5,602 bases of DNA from an uncultured Lachnospiraceae bacterium (GTDB lineage Bacteria > Bacillota > Clostridia > Lachnospirales > Lachnospiraceae). Of the stretch, positions 1 through 5,009 are shown piece after piece (position 1 is the stretch's first letter; every line of letters starts with the position of its first letter). Location: NCBI GenBank assembly GCA_934359535.1, contig CAKRLN010000155.1, forward strand, positions 1-5,602. Direction: 5' to 3'. The notes below the pieces were generated by a model that saw only the letters and a list, made by a program, of their open reading frames with translations, had not been told where the DNA came from and did no database searches. Both the position numbers and the translations under genes were made by a program.

Positions 1-347
1 TCCATATACTGCTGCTCTAATTCTGAATACTGGAATGCACTCATATTTGCTGCGGATTTGTCACGCTGTCCGTTTACTGTGATAATCTGGTCATAACGGT
101 AAGGCACGATATGCGGAGCAATAAAAATCGTAAGAATGATCAGTACCAGTACTACGATACTTGCCATAGCGAGCGGATTTTTCCGTAATCTTTTCATTCC
201 GTCCTTGAAAAAGGTCGTAGACTCTCCCATGACATCCTGTTGTCTTTTTTCTTCGTCTGTTGCTTTCTTAAAGTCTGTCCCATTAAATTTAGACAGATCA
301 ATCTGTGATGACAGAAACTGTCGTTTCATCTGCTTATTTTCTTCCAT
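1..347 (-). CDS. oppC: Oligopeptide ABC transporter permease OppC, N-terminal part (cut by window edge)
   Basis: This is the second membrane permease of an oligopeptide importer, which pairs with OppB to form the channel. Only the first 115 codons are in the window; the gene continues beyond position 1. The start ATG (345-347) is preceded by AGAGGAG (356-362) with an 8-nt gap and lies 15 nt after the oppB stop, so the two are co-transcribed and probably translationally coupled. Residues 1-55 are a charged cytoplasmic tail. The segment KRLRKNPLA (about 52-60) followed by a hydrophobic helix (about 61-80), ending IAPHIVPY, is the usual OppC/DppC N-terminus, where the helix follows a K-N-P-L-A motif. 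The EAA loop and remaining helices lie outside the window. The first ATG was chosen over Met7 because of the ribosome binding site. The family is fairly sure. Peptide (rather than dipeptide or nickel) specificity is inferred from the neighbouring oppA. Confidence 0.88.
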   Translation of the reverse strand, partial: MEENKQMKRQFLSSQIDLSKFNGTDFKKATDEEKRQQDVMGESTTFFKDGMKRLRKNPLAMASIVVLVLIILTIFIAPHIVPYRYDQIITVNGQRDKSAANMSAFQYSELEQQYM

Positions 348-362
348 GTGTAGAACTCCTCT

Positions 363-1274
363 TTATTCCAGTGTAATACGTGGATCAACCAGCTTGTATG
401 CAATATCGGTTAACAGGTTTGCGATAACCATAAGAATTGCAAGGAAAATGGTAGTTGCCATAATTGTTGTATAGTCACGGTTTGTAATACTTGTGACAAA
501 AGAAGATCCAAGACCTCCAATGGTAAAGATATTCTCAACAACCATAGAACCTGTCAAAATATATGCAACCATCGGTCCAACATAGGTAATAACAGGAATC
601 AGTGCATTTCTTAATGCATGCACAAAGATTACCTTATGCGCAGCGACACCCTTTGCTTTTGCGGTACGGATGTAATCCTGATTTAATGCGTCTAACATAC
701 TTGTTTTCGTCAGACGGGTAATATATGCCATTGGATATACGCTTAATGCAATAACTGGAAGTATGTAGTTTGGCGAATCTGCGGACCATACCGGTACAAG
801 ATTTAGCTTCAGGCAGAACACTAATAAAAGCAGTGTTGCAAGCACAAAGGACGGAATTGCCGTTCCAAGTGTTGTAAAGAACACAATCAGACGGTCTGGA
901 AGACGGTTTCTTGTAAGTCCAGCAATACTTCCCAGAATGATTCCGGCAATGATAGCAACAATGGCAGCCATTCCTCCAAGCTTTGCGGATACCTGGAATT
1001 TAGACCAGATATCTGTCCAGATGTCACGGCCAGTCTTTAATGATACTCCCCAGTCGCCATGAAGCAGGTTCTTCATATAAAGCACGTACTGCTCCGGAAC
1101 CGGTTTGTCCAGATTATATCTTTCTTCAAGAACCTGCTGAACAGCAGCACTTGACGCCTTTTCCTTATTGAATGGACCTCCCGGTATAATATTCATTGCA
1201 AAAAATGCAATGGCACTGACAATGATAATTGATACGATTGCCAGCAGGATTCGTTTCACGATGTACTTTCCCAC
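363..1274 (-). CDS. oppB: Oligopeptide ABC transporter permease OppB
   Basis: This is an inner-membrane permease subunit of the Opp/Dpp (PepT) family; 303 residues is the normal length for OppB (about 300-310). The N-terminal helix (about 9-30) ends in the family-typical NIIPGGPF. The extracytoplasmic stretch has the usual YNLDKPVPEQY (53-63) and LLHGDWGVSL (70-79). Further helices lie at about 101-120, 129-153, 171-188, 225-247 and 271-294. The EAA-type coupling loop, ML-DALNQDYIRTAKAKG (193-209), docks on the OppD/OppF ATPases, which are presumably downstream outside the window. The start is GTG (1272-1274), supported by AGGAGAG (1282-1288) with a 7-nt gap; no ATG in frame is better placed. 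The gene has its own promoter and a leader of about 225 nt, separate from oppA. Dipeptide or other peptide-like substrates cannot be excluded from sequence alone. Confidence 0.93.
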   Translation of the reverse strand: MGKYIVKRILLAIVSIIIVSAIAFFAMNIIPGGPFNKEKASSAAVQQVLEERYNLDKPVPEQYVLYMKNLLHGDWGVSLKTGRDIWTDIWSKFQVSAKLGGMAAIVAIIAGIILGSIAGLTRNRLPDRLIVFFTTLGTAIPSFVLATLLLLVFCLKLNLVPVWSADSPNYILPVIALSVYPMAYITRLTKTSMLDALNQDYIRTAKAKGVAAHKVIFVHALRNALIPVITYVGPMVAYILTGSMVVENIFTIGGLGSSFVTSITNRDYTTIMATTIFLAILMVIANLLTDIAYKLVDPRITLE

Positions 1275-1507
1275 GATCTTTCTCTCCTATTTCTTTTCCT
1301 TTTTTGTAACCACCCGCATGCTTTTACGAATCGCTACATAGTTTATCAACAATTTATTGAGAATTTTTCACTTTATCGCGTTAGCGTAACAAGAAAATTC
1401 TCTTGAAACAAAAAATGACGCGCCGAAAATTCCACATAACCGAATTATCAGCACACCACTGCACCACTTTATTTCATTAAATTGTCTCGTTTAAAATCAA
1501 CATGAAA
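1275..1507 (-). other. Long untranslated leader of oppB
   Basis: Between the predicted transcription start (about 1501) and the GTG of oppB there are about 225 nt with no convincing gene. The stretch is AT-rich. It holds one AT-rich inverted repeat, GAGAATTTT at 1359-1367 with AAAATTCTC at 1394-1402, enclosing a small 4-bp hairpin (GTTA/TAAC, 1380-1390). No run of T follows on either strand, so it does not look like a terminator. A leader this long may carry regulation, but I see no recognisable riboswitch, T-box or leader peptide in it. Confidence 0.4.
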
Positions 1508-1535
1508 ATTATACAATAATTTTACAATTTGTCAA
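1508..1535 (-). promoter_or_regulatory. Promoter of oppB-oppC
   Basis: On the minus strand a perfect -35 box TTGACA (1530-1535) is followed after 16 nt by a perfect -10 box TATAAT (1508-1513). This places the transcription start near 1501. It lies downstream of the oppA terminator, so oppB and oppC can be transcribed independently of oppA. The -35 box is part of a 32-bp module repeated identically at the oppA promoter, and a 12-bp palindrome sits 6 nt upstream of the -35 box. Confidence 0.82.
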
Positions 1536-1558
1536 TGCATATTTGTATACAAAAATAC
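1527..1558 (-). repeat. 32-bp promoter module with 12-bp palindromic operator candidate (oppB copy)
   Basis: These 32 bases are identical to 3577-3608. They include the -35 hexamer and, 6 nt further upstream, the perfect palindrome TTTGTATACAAA (1542-1553), centred about 46 bp before the predicted transcription start. Outside the module the spacers differ apart from the -10 box, so conservation is focused on this block. A dimeric regulator is the natural reading. The GT-AC core resembles operators of GntR-type regulators, but that assignment is a guess. An incomplete half-site, TTTTGTAT, lies nearby at 1561-1568. Confidence 0.72.
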
Positions 1559-1570
1559 TATTTTGTATGG

Positions 1571-1614
1571 CAAAAACAAGCTGCCGGTGTTTTGCGTTTC
1601 CATTCCGACAGCTT
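1571..1614 (-). terminator. Intrinsic terminator of oppA
   Basis: Read on the minus strand, a 10-bp stem (arms 1605-1614 and 1578-1587, AAGCTGTCGG with CCGGCAGCTT, one U-G wobble) encloses a 17-nt loop and is followed by GTTTTTG (1571-1577). On the plus strand the same stem has a C-A mismatch but is followed by six T, so some bidirectional activity is possible. It lies 46 nt past the oppA stop codon and only 18 bp before the oppB operator palindrome. Confidence 0.82.
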
Positions 1615-1629
1615 TTTTCTGCCTTTTAT

Positions 1630-1659
1630 AAGCGGAAAATCTTATTTAAGTTTCCGCTT
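1630..1659 (-). other. Hairpin directly after the oppA stop codon
   Basis: Arms AAGCGGAAA (1630-1638) and TTTCCGCTT (1651-1659) form a 9-bp stem with a further 3 bp inside after a 2-nt bulge. The hairpin begins on the base next to the oppA stop codon. On the minus strand it is not followed by a T run, so it is probably an mRNA 3'-end stabilising structure acting with the true terminator just downstream. Confidence 0.5.
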
Positions 1660-3384
1660 TTATTTACCTAACTGCATATCATTATTTCCAGAGTCTGATG
1701 TGAAAATCTCAAGCATATTAACTGGATCGTTGTAATCTGCAAGCCATCCTTCACGGCACATACCGGAGAAGTTTCCAGTTTTACGGTCATTTAAGAATAC
1801 ATTCCAATCTTCCTGCTTGATTGTCATATCAATACCAAGCACAGAAAGATCTGACTGAATGGATTCTGCAATTGCTACGTGTGCAGTTCCGTCATTGGTC
1901 AGGTACTCAAAGCTTAAAGCCGGGCTGATTGAATAGGTTCCACCGTTATCGGTAAAGGTATATCCTGCGTCCTCTAACAGCTCTTTTGCTTTTTCAACAT
2001 TACCAGAACCAGTTGCCTCACCATCATAATAGGAAGTATCTCCCTTAAACTCTCCACCGTTTCCATCAGACATTCCAGCCGGAACAAAGGAATCTGCAAT
2101 CTGCTGTCCAGTCTGTCCGATTGTGTCAACAATGTATTTCCGGTCGATCAGAAGATTGATCGCTTCACGCATCTCTGCTGCCTGCTTTTCTGTCTTGCCA
2201 TCAAACATATCAGAATTTACATTAAAGCCAACATAGTAAGTACCAAGGTTATCTACGATATGGAATTCCGGATTATCCAAAAGAGAAGAAACCTCGTCAT
2301 TTGGAACAGTATCTGCAAAATCAATATCGCCCTTGTTGTATGCAGCATAGATTGCCGTATCATCTGCACTTAACATGTAATCGACTTCATCTATTGTAAC
2401 ATTGTCTGCATCGTAATAATTCGGGTTCTTTACATAGGTCATATTCTCATTATGGCTCCAGGATTCCAAGGTAAAAGCACCATTACATACAAATCCTGCC
2501 TCCTGTGCCCATGCACCAGGATTTGTGCCATCCGGATCTGCTGCGGTCACACCTGCCTCATACACTGGCATAAAGGTCGGGAATGCTGCAAGATCTAAAA
2601 AGTATGCACATGGATTCGTCAGAGTAACCTGTAACGTATAATCATCGGTTGCCTCTACTTTTAACGTATCATCATCATTTCTTGCAATAATATCAAACAG
2701 ATACGAATAATCGGCTGCGGTTGCAGGATCAACTGCACGGTTCCAGCTATACACAAAGTCCTTTGCGGTAAGCGCCTCTCCATTGCTCCATTTCGTCTGT
2801 TTCAGATGGAAGGTATATACCGTCTGATCCTCGGATACATCATAGGATTCTGCGATTGCTGGTACGATCTTGCCTTCGGAATCGTATTTCATAAGTCCCT
2901 CAAAGGAGTTTACTGCAAGGACTGCTCCATCAACTGAAGAATTTAATGCTGGGTCCAGGTGATCCGGCTCACTTGCAATATTCACGGACAGCTTACCCGG
3001 AGTATTGCTGTTTGTCGCATACATAAAATATTTGTTTCCGGACAAAGTCGTATAAATACCGTCCACATAGGATTTCTGTAAGTAAATGTCATTGTAATAA
3101 TAAAGCGGAACTACTGCCCATGTATCCATAAGCATATCCTCTGCCTCATGCATCAGATCTACACGTGATGCAAAATCCGTTGTTGTACGAATCTGATCGA
3201 TCAGATCATCGTATTTGCTCCAGTCACTCGGTGCAGAGCTTCCAGTGCTTTCGGACGCACCTGTCTCGGTTCCCTTTGTGGATGTTTTTCCTGTGTCGGA
3301 AGAAGATCCGCATGCAGCCATGCTCACCGCCATAGAAGCAACAAGCGCAGATGCAACAAGTTTTTTTACTACATTCTTTTTCAT
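1660..3384 (-). CDS. oppA: Circularly permuted oligopeptide-binding lipoprotein (OppA/DppA family, SBP_bac_5)
   Basis: This is an extracellular, lipid-anchored peptide binder that feeds OppBC; it has 574 residues. Residues 1-25 are a lipoprotein signal (KKNVVKK, hydrophobic core, MAAC with Cys25), and 26-53 are a Ser/Thr/Gly-rich linker. Residues 54-123 (YDDLIDQIR, LMHEAEDMLMD, VVPLYYYNDIYL, GNKYFMYA) match what is normally the C-terminal end of the family. A short linker (124-129) leads into KLSVNIASEPDHLDPA (131-146), the usual mature N-terminus. The order is then normal: WSNG (199-202), DFVYSW (209-214), NGAFTLESW (301-309), KNPNYYD (319-325), a later INLLIDRKYIV stretch, and WLADYNDP (from 547). 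The protein stops at GNNDMQLGK, just where the moved segment would follow. No segment is missing or duplicated, so it is a circular permutation rather than a truncation. The start ATG has AGGAGG (3393-3398) with an 8-nt gap. The family is certain; the exact substrate is unknown. Confidence 0.93.
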   Translation of the reverse strand: MKKNVVKKLVASALVASMAVSMAACGSSSDTGKTSTKGTETGASESTGSSAPSDWSKYDDLIDQIRTTTDFASRVDLMHEAEDMLMDTWAVVPLYYYNDIYLQKSYVDGIYTTLSGNKYFMYATNSNTPGKLSVNIASEPDHLDPALNSSVDGAVLAVNSFEGLMKYDSEGKIVPAIAESYDVSEDQTVYTFHLKQTKWSNGEALTAKDFVYSWNRAVDPATAADYSYLFDIIARNDDDTLKVEATDDYTLQVTLTNPCAYFLDLAAFPTFMPVYEAGVTAADPDGTNPGAWAQEAGFVCNGAFTLESWSHNENMTYVKNPNYYDADNVTIDEVDYMLSADDTAIYAAYNKGDIDFADTVPNDEVSSLLDNPEFHIVDNLGTYYVGFNVNSDMFDGKTEKQAAEMREAINLLIDRKYIVDTIGQTGQQIADSFVPAGMSDGNGGEFKGDTSYYDGEATGSGNVEKAKELLEDAGYTFTDNGGTYSISPALSFEYLTNDGTAHVAIAESIQSDLSVLGIDMTIKQEDWNVFLNDRKTGNFSGMCREGWLADYNDPVNMLEIFTSDSGNNDMQLGK

Positions 3385-3430
3385 ATTGATTTCCTCCTAT
3401 ATTCTTGCCGTTATCCGGCCGAACCAAAAC

Positions 3431-3538
3431 CAGCAGATGACCCATTTTTTATTTCCTGTAATACAAAAAAAGGCGCATGAAAGTAACCTGTACTCCATTG
3501 CACCTTTTCTTATATATCTCTATGAAATTTATCTGCTG
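3431..3538 (-). promoter_or_regulatory. Structured oppA leader: long-range 8-bp helix around the attenuator
   Basis: In the oppA leader RNA, CAGCAGAT (3531-3538, near the 5' end) is a perfect complement of ATCTGCTG (3431-3438, about 46 nt before the start codon). After one mismatch, A-U pairs extend it outward. The helix would enclose the terminator-like hairpin at 3465-3508, giving a closed leader domain of about 110 nt. I recognise no known riboswitch class and see no clear anti-terminator strand. The helix could be a chance match. Confidence 0.35.
3465..3508 (-). terminator. Intrinsic terminator (attenuator candidate) in the oppA leader
   Basis: On the minus strand AAAAGGTGCAATG (3508 to 3496) pairs with CATGCGCCTTTT (3479 to 3468), with one U-G wobble and one bulged A. 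The stem runs into seven T (3465-3471). This is the form of a Rho-independent terminator. It lies between the oppA promoter (start about 3551) and the oppA start codon, about 45-85 nt into the transcript and 80 nt before the gene. It would therefore cut many transcripts short unless it is overridden. No gene on the minus strand ends immediately before it that would need a terminator, other than the decayed fragment upstream of the promoter. Confidence 0.65.
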
Positions 3539-3557
3539 TTTTTGATTCGTTGTCTTT

Positions 3558-3585
3558 ATTATACATAGTTTTTTTCATTTGTCAA
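3558..3585 (-). promoter_or_regulatory. Promoter of oppA
   Basis: The minus strand has TTGACA (3580-3585), a 16-nt spacer and TATAAT (3558-3563), identical in boxes and spacing to the oppB promoter. Transcription should begin near 3551, leaving a leader of about 165 nt before the ATG. With both hexamers at consensus, it should be intrinsically strong and so a natural target for repression or attenuation. Confidence 0.85.
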
Positions 3586-3796
3586 TGCATATTTGTATAC
3601 AAAAATACAAGTATTGCGGCTTAGATACAGTAATCAATAAAATTTTTCCTGTGTAATGCTGAATTGATGCCGGATAATTTTTTTCACGAATCTGCTGCAT
3701 TGCAGTATCTGCATTCCACTTTGTTGCCTCGACTGCCACTGTAAGTTCCTTACGGATCAAAACATCCCATTCCACACATCCTTTTCTTTTTTTCAA
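3575..3796 (-). pseudogene. Remnant of a PD-(D/E)XK nuclease-type C-terminal domain (AAA-ATPase-like/DUF1703 kind)
   Basis: A 73-codon open frame (only a TTG start, no proper ribosome binding site) contains EATKWNADTAMQQIREKNYP (residues 23-42) followed by HYTGKILLITVS (47-58). This resembles the conserved end of the large family of AAA-ATPase-like proteins with a C-terminal PD-(D/E)XK nuclease domain, where the usual form is close to ELKW-(6)-QI--K-YP, then Y-G-ILLVGINYD. Here the catalytic E-x-K appears as E-A-T-K, with one extra residue. The whole ATPase and the PD part are absent upstream, and after TVS the frame runs straight through the oppA operator and -35 box. It therefore looks like a decayed tail, not a working gene. 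Recognition is from memory of the family pattern, so confidence is moderate. Confidence 0.5.
3577..3608 (-). repeat. 32-bp promoter module with 12-bp palindromic operator candidate (oppA copy)
   Basis: This is identical over 32 bases to 1527-1558. It contains the TTGACA -35 box and the palindrome TTTGTATACAAA (3592-3603) in the same position relative to that box. Exact conservation of a non-coding block at two promoters of one transport system points to shared control of the binding protein and the permeases. Confidence 0.72.
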
Positions 3797-3825
3797 TCAT
3801 ATCATTGCCCTTTTCAAATAGCAAT

Positions 3826-3940
3826 ATGATATAATGAGCGCAGCGAAATTATATCAGACGCGGAGTGCGAAGCACGGATGCGCATAGGTATCAGCCGAAG
3901 GCATCATGTGCAAAGCACATGATATAATGAGCGCAGCGAA
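3826..3940. repeat. Small palindromic intergenic repeat region with two 22-bp direct copies
   Basis: A 22-bp unit, beginning ATGATATAATGAGCG, occurs identically at 3826-3847 and 3919-3940. Between and around the copies are several hairpins: a 9-bp stem TGATATAAT/ATTATATCA (3827-3835 with 3848-3856), GTGC-GAA-GCAC (3865-3875), GCC-GAA-GGC (3894-3902), and a 9-bp stem ATCATGTGC-AAA-GCACATGAT (3903-3923). Several stems have a three-base GAA or AAA loop, which gives the block a modular look. No protein is encoded. It resembles the dispersed small palindromic repeats common in gut Firmicutes intergenic regions; whether it is repeated elsewhere in this genome cannot be seen here. Confidence 0.65.
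3920..3928 (+). promoter_or_regulatory. Extended -10 promoter candidate for the small plus-strand gene
   Basis: The second repeat copy contains TGATATAAT, an extended -10 box (TG, one base, TATAAT) whose expected start, near 3935, lies just upstream of the GGAGG at 3951-3955. No good -35 box is seen at the right distance, which extended -10 promoters tolerate. The first repeat copy has the same box at 3827-3835, with TTGCCC 19 nt before TATAAT. Confidence 0.45.
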
Positions 3941-3961
3941 TGATGTCTCTGGAGGTTTATT

Positions 3962-4258
3962 ATGCTGACAACCGATGAAGTATTAAATCTGAATTATTAT
4001 AAGAAAACCACCTACACTGGATGGATGGGCGGCATGCGTTTTCTGATCCGGCGCGAAGCTCCGGAAGAAGGCGATGCCATCTTTCACGTGTGGGCCTGGC
4101 CTGGACCGTATATCTTTGATCTTACGGCAGATGAACGCAAATTTGATGCCGTCTTTCCTTTTACCGAAGAGGGAAAACAGCAGGCGGTGGACTGGATCAA
4201 TGCCCAGTTTGAAGAACACAAATCTCTCTGGCCAAAAAGAAAGACGGATGAGAATTAA
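3962..4258 (+). CDS. Small protein of unknown function (98 aa)
   Basis: The gene opens with ATG preceded by GGAGG (3951-3955) at a 6-nt gap, a convincing initiation site. The product is soluble, acidic to neutral, and has no signal peptide or membrane helix. Features are LNYYKKT near the N-terminus (about 9-16), GWMGGMRFLIRR (20-31), a tryptophan-rich VWAWPGPYIFD (43-53), FPFTEEGKQQAVDWIN (65-80) and a basic tail. This looks like a conserved small clostridial protein, and I recall similar roughly 90-residue hypotheticals, but I cannot assign a function. The aromatic WPGPY motif and the final helix suggest a compact alpha/beta fold. It is the only rightward gene, sits alone, and converges with the tRNA-Ile gene; its stop codon falls in the loop of that gene's terminator. 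Confidence 0.8.
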   Translation: MLTTDEVLNLNYYKKTTYTGWMGGMRFLIRREAPEEGDAIFHVWAWPGPYIFDLTADERKFDAVFPFTEEGKQQAVDWINAQFEEHKSLWPKRKTDEN

Positions 4259-4270
4259 TCTCATCCGTCT
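4232..4270 (-). terminator. Intrinsic terminator of tRNA-Ile, embedded in the convergent gene
   Basis: A perfect 12-bp stem, AGACGGATGAGA (4242-4253) with TCTCATCCGTCT (4259-4270), and a 5-nt loop is followed on the minus strand by TTCTTTTTGG (4241 to 4232). On the plus strand there is no T run after the stem, so it serves leftward transcription from the tRNA gene, 8 bp from the tRNA 3' end. The left arm encodes the last codons of the 98-aa protein, and its TAA lies in the loop (4256-4258). Confidence 0.85.
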
Positions 4271-4278
4271 AAATATAG

Positions 4279-4352
<74 letters not shown>

Positions 4353-4375
4353 GTCTGCTTTGTAGCACGTTACCT

Positions 4376-4404
4376 ATCTTATACCACTTTCCATAATTCG
4401 TCAA
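4376..4404 (-). promoter_or_regulatory. Promoter of tRNA-Ile
   Basis: On the minus strand TTGACG (4399-4404) is followed after 17 nt by TAAGAT (4376-4381); an overlapping TATAAG two bases earlier gives a 15-nt spacer. The predicted start is near 4369, leaving a short 5' leader of about 17 nt before the mature tRNA. Confidence 0.6.
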
Positions 4405-4414
4405 GCATTTTTTA

Positions 4415-4570
4415 GTTACAGTTCACTCGTCAATCATAGAAGCAGTTACTGTTCACACTACAGTGTGAACAGTAACTAGAAGCAGACTTTATGTTTGCAT
4501 AAGAAGGAAGACTTCTACGATTCGCAAATGGCGCGTGTGAACTGTAACCAATTGCCTAAACCGAGTGAAC
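4415..4570. repeat. Nested inverted repeats between atpC and tRNA-Ile (GTTACWGTTCAC family)
   Basis: This gene-free stretch holds four copies of a 12-bp core: GTTACAGTTCAC (4415-4426), GTTACTGTTCAC (4445-4456), and their complements GTGAACAGTAAC (4465-4476) and GTGAACTGTAAC (4537-4548). A further overlapping pair is GTTCACTCG (4421-4429) with CGAGTGAAC (4562-4570). The outer copies match each other perfectly, and the inner two form the 34-bp palindrome. The arrangement suggests a REP- or MITE-like element of about 155 bp. No transposase or open frame of substance lies inside. Confidence 0.7.
4444..4477. repeat. Perfect 34-bp palindrome with flanking 6-bp direct repeats
   Basis: Two 16-bp arms (4444-4459 and 4462-4477) are exact complements around a 2-nt centre (AC), so the RNA would fold into a very stable hairpin on either strand. 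AGAAGC stands directly on both sides (4438-4443 and 4478-4483), as a target duplication would. No T run follows on either strand, so it is not a typical intrinsic terminator. It may nonetheless end or protect the ATP synthase mRNA, which has no other visible terminator after atpC. Confidence 0.75.
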
Positions 4571-4578
4571 CTGATATT

Positions 4579-4998
4579 CTAGTATCCCATCGGAATATCC
4601 TTGTTTCCAGCCTTCAGCCGTGCCATTGCTCTGGCAAGGGAAGCCTTCGATACATGGTATTCCTCGATGCTCTGTTTCTGGCGGAGCTGCTCCTCTGCAC
4701 GCTCCTTCGCCTCTTTTGCACGACGGATATCAATCTCCTCCGGATATTCACAGGTATCTACAATGACCGTTGCACGGTTATTGATGATCTGCGCGAATCC
4801 GGTTCCGGTAACACCGGTGATCGTTGCCCCGTCCTCCTTCTGGATCACAATCTCTCCTACCTCAACCGCGAATACCATATTCTCGTGATGCGCCTGGATT
4901 GCTTTCTGTCCATCAAAAAGCGGCAGAACCACCTGTGCGCATTTTCCCTCAAAGAAAACGCGGTCACAGGCAATTACCTTCAAATAAAATGTGTTCAT
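4579..4998 (-). CDS. atpC: ATP synthase F1 epsilon subunit
   Basis: Epsilon is the central-stalk subunit of F1Fo ATP synthase, on the cytoplasmic side of the membrane, where it helps couple rotation and restrains ATP hydrolysis. 139 residues is normal length. The N-terminal beta-sandwich (about 1-86) has the usual FYLKVIACDRVFFEG opening, and the typical LP-x-x-DG-x-x-x-I-x-x-HH pattern appears as LPLFDGQKAIQAHH (25-38). The C-terminal helical hairpin (about 87-132) contains IDIRRAKEAKERAEEQL and KASLARAMARLKA. The ATG (4996-4998) has AGGAGG (5006-5011) with a 7-nt gap, and this ribosome binding site overlaps the atpD stop codon, so the two genes are tightly coupled as usual. The gene ends the operon on this side. 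Confidence 0.95.
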   Translation of the reverse strand: MNTFYLKVIACDRVFFEGKCAQVVLPLFDGQKAIQAHHENMVFAVEVGEIVIQKEDGATITGVTGTGFAQIINNRATVIVDTCEYPEEIDIRRAKEAKERAEEQLRQKQSIEEYHVSKASLARAMARLKAGNKDIPMGY

Positions 4999-5009
4999 GT
5001 GTCTTCCTC

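Noticed and set aside
136..474. A 112-codon plus-strand open frame
   Set aside because: It lies antisense across oppC and oppB, which are strongly supported by family motifs and ribosome binding sites.
1359..1402. AT-rich inverted repeat in the oppB leader as an attenuator
   Set aside because: The stem is almost all A-T, the loop is large, and no T run follows on the minus strand.
1660..1720. The possibility that oppA is truncated by a frameshift at its 3' end
   Set aside because: The missing C-terminal segment is found intact near the N-terminus. The stop codon is followed at once by a hairpin and terminator, not by out-of-frame coding sequence.
3224..3445. A 73-codon minus-strand frame starting before oppA (MGHLLVLVRPDNG...) that might be a leader peptide
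   Set aside because: It overlaps the oppA start in another frame for about 160 bases, has only a weak AGGA upstream, and past 3384 is simply oppA read out of frame.
4415..4570. A CRISPR array
   Set aside because: The repeats are short, inverted, unevenly spaced and without unique spacers of even length.
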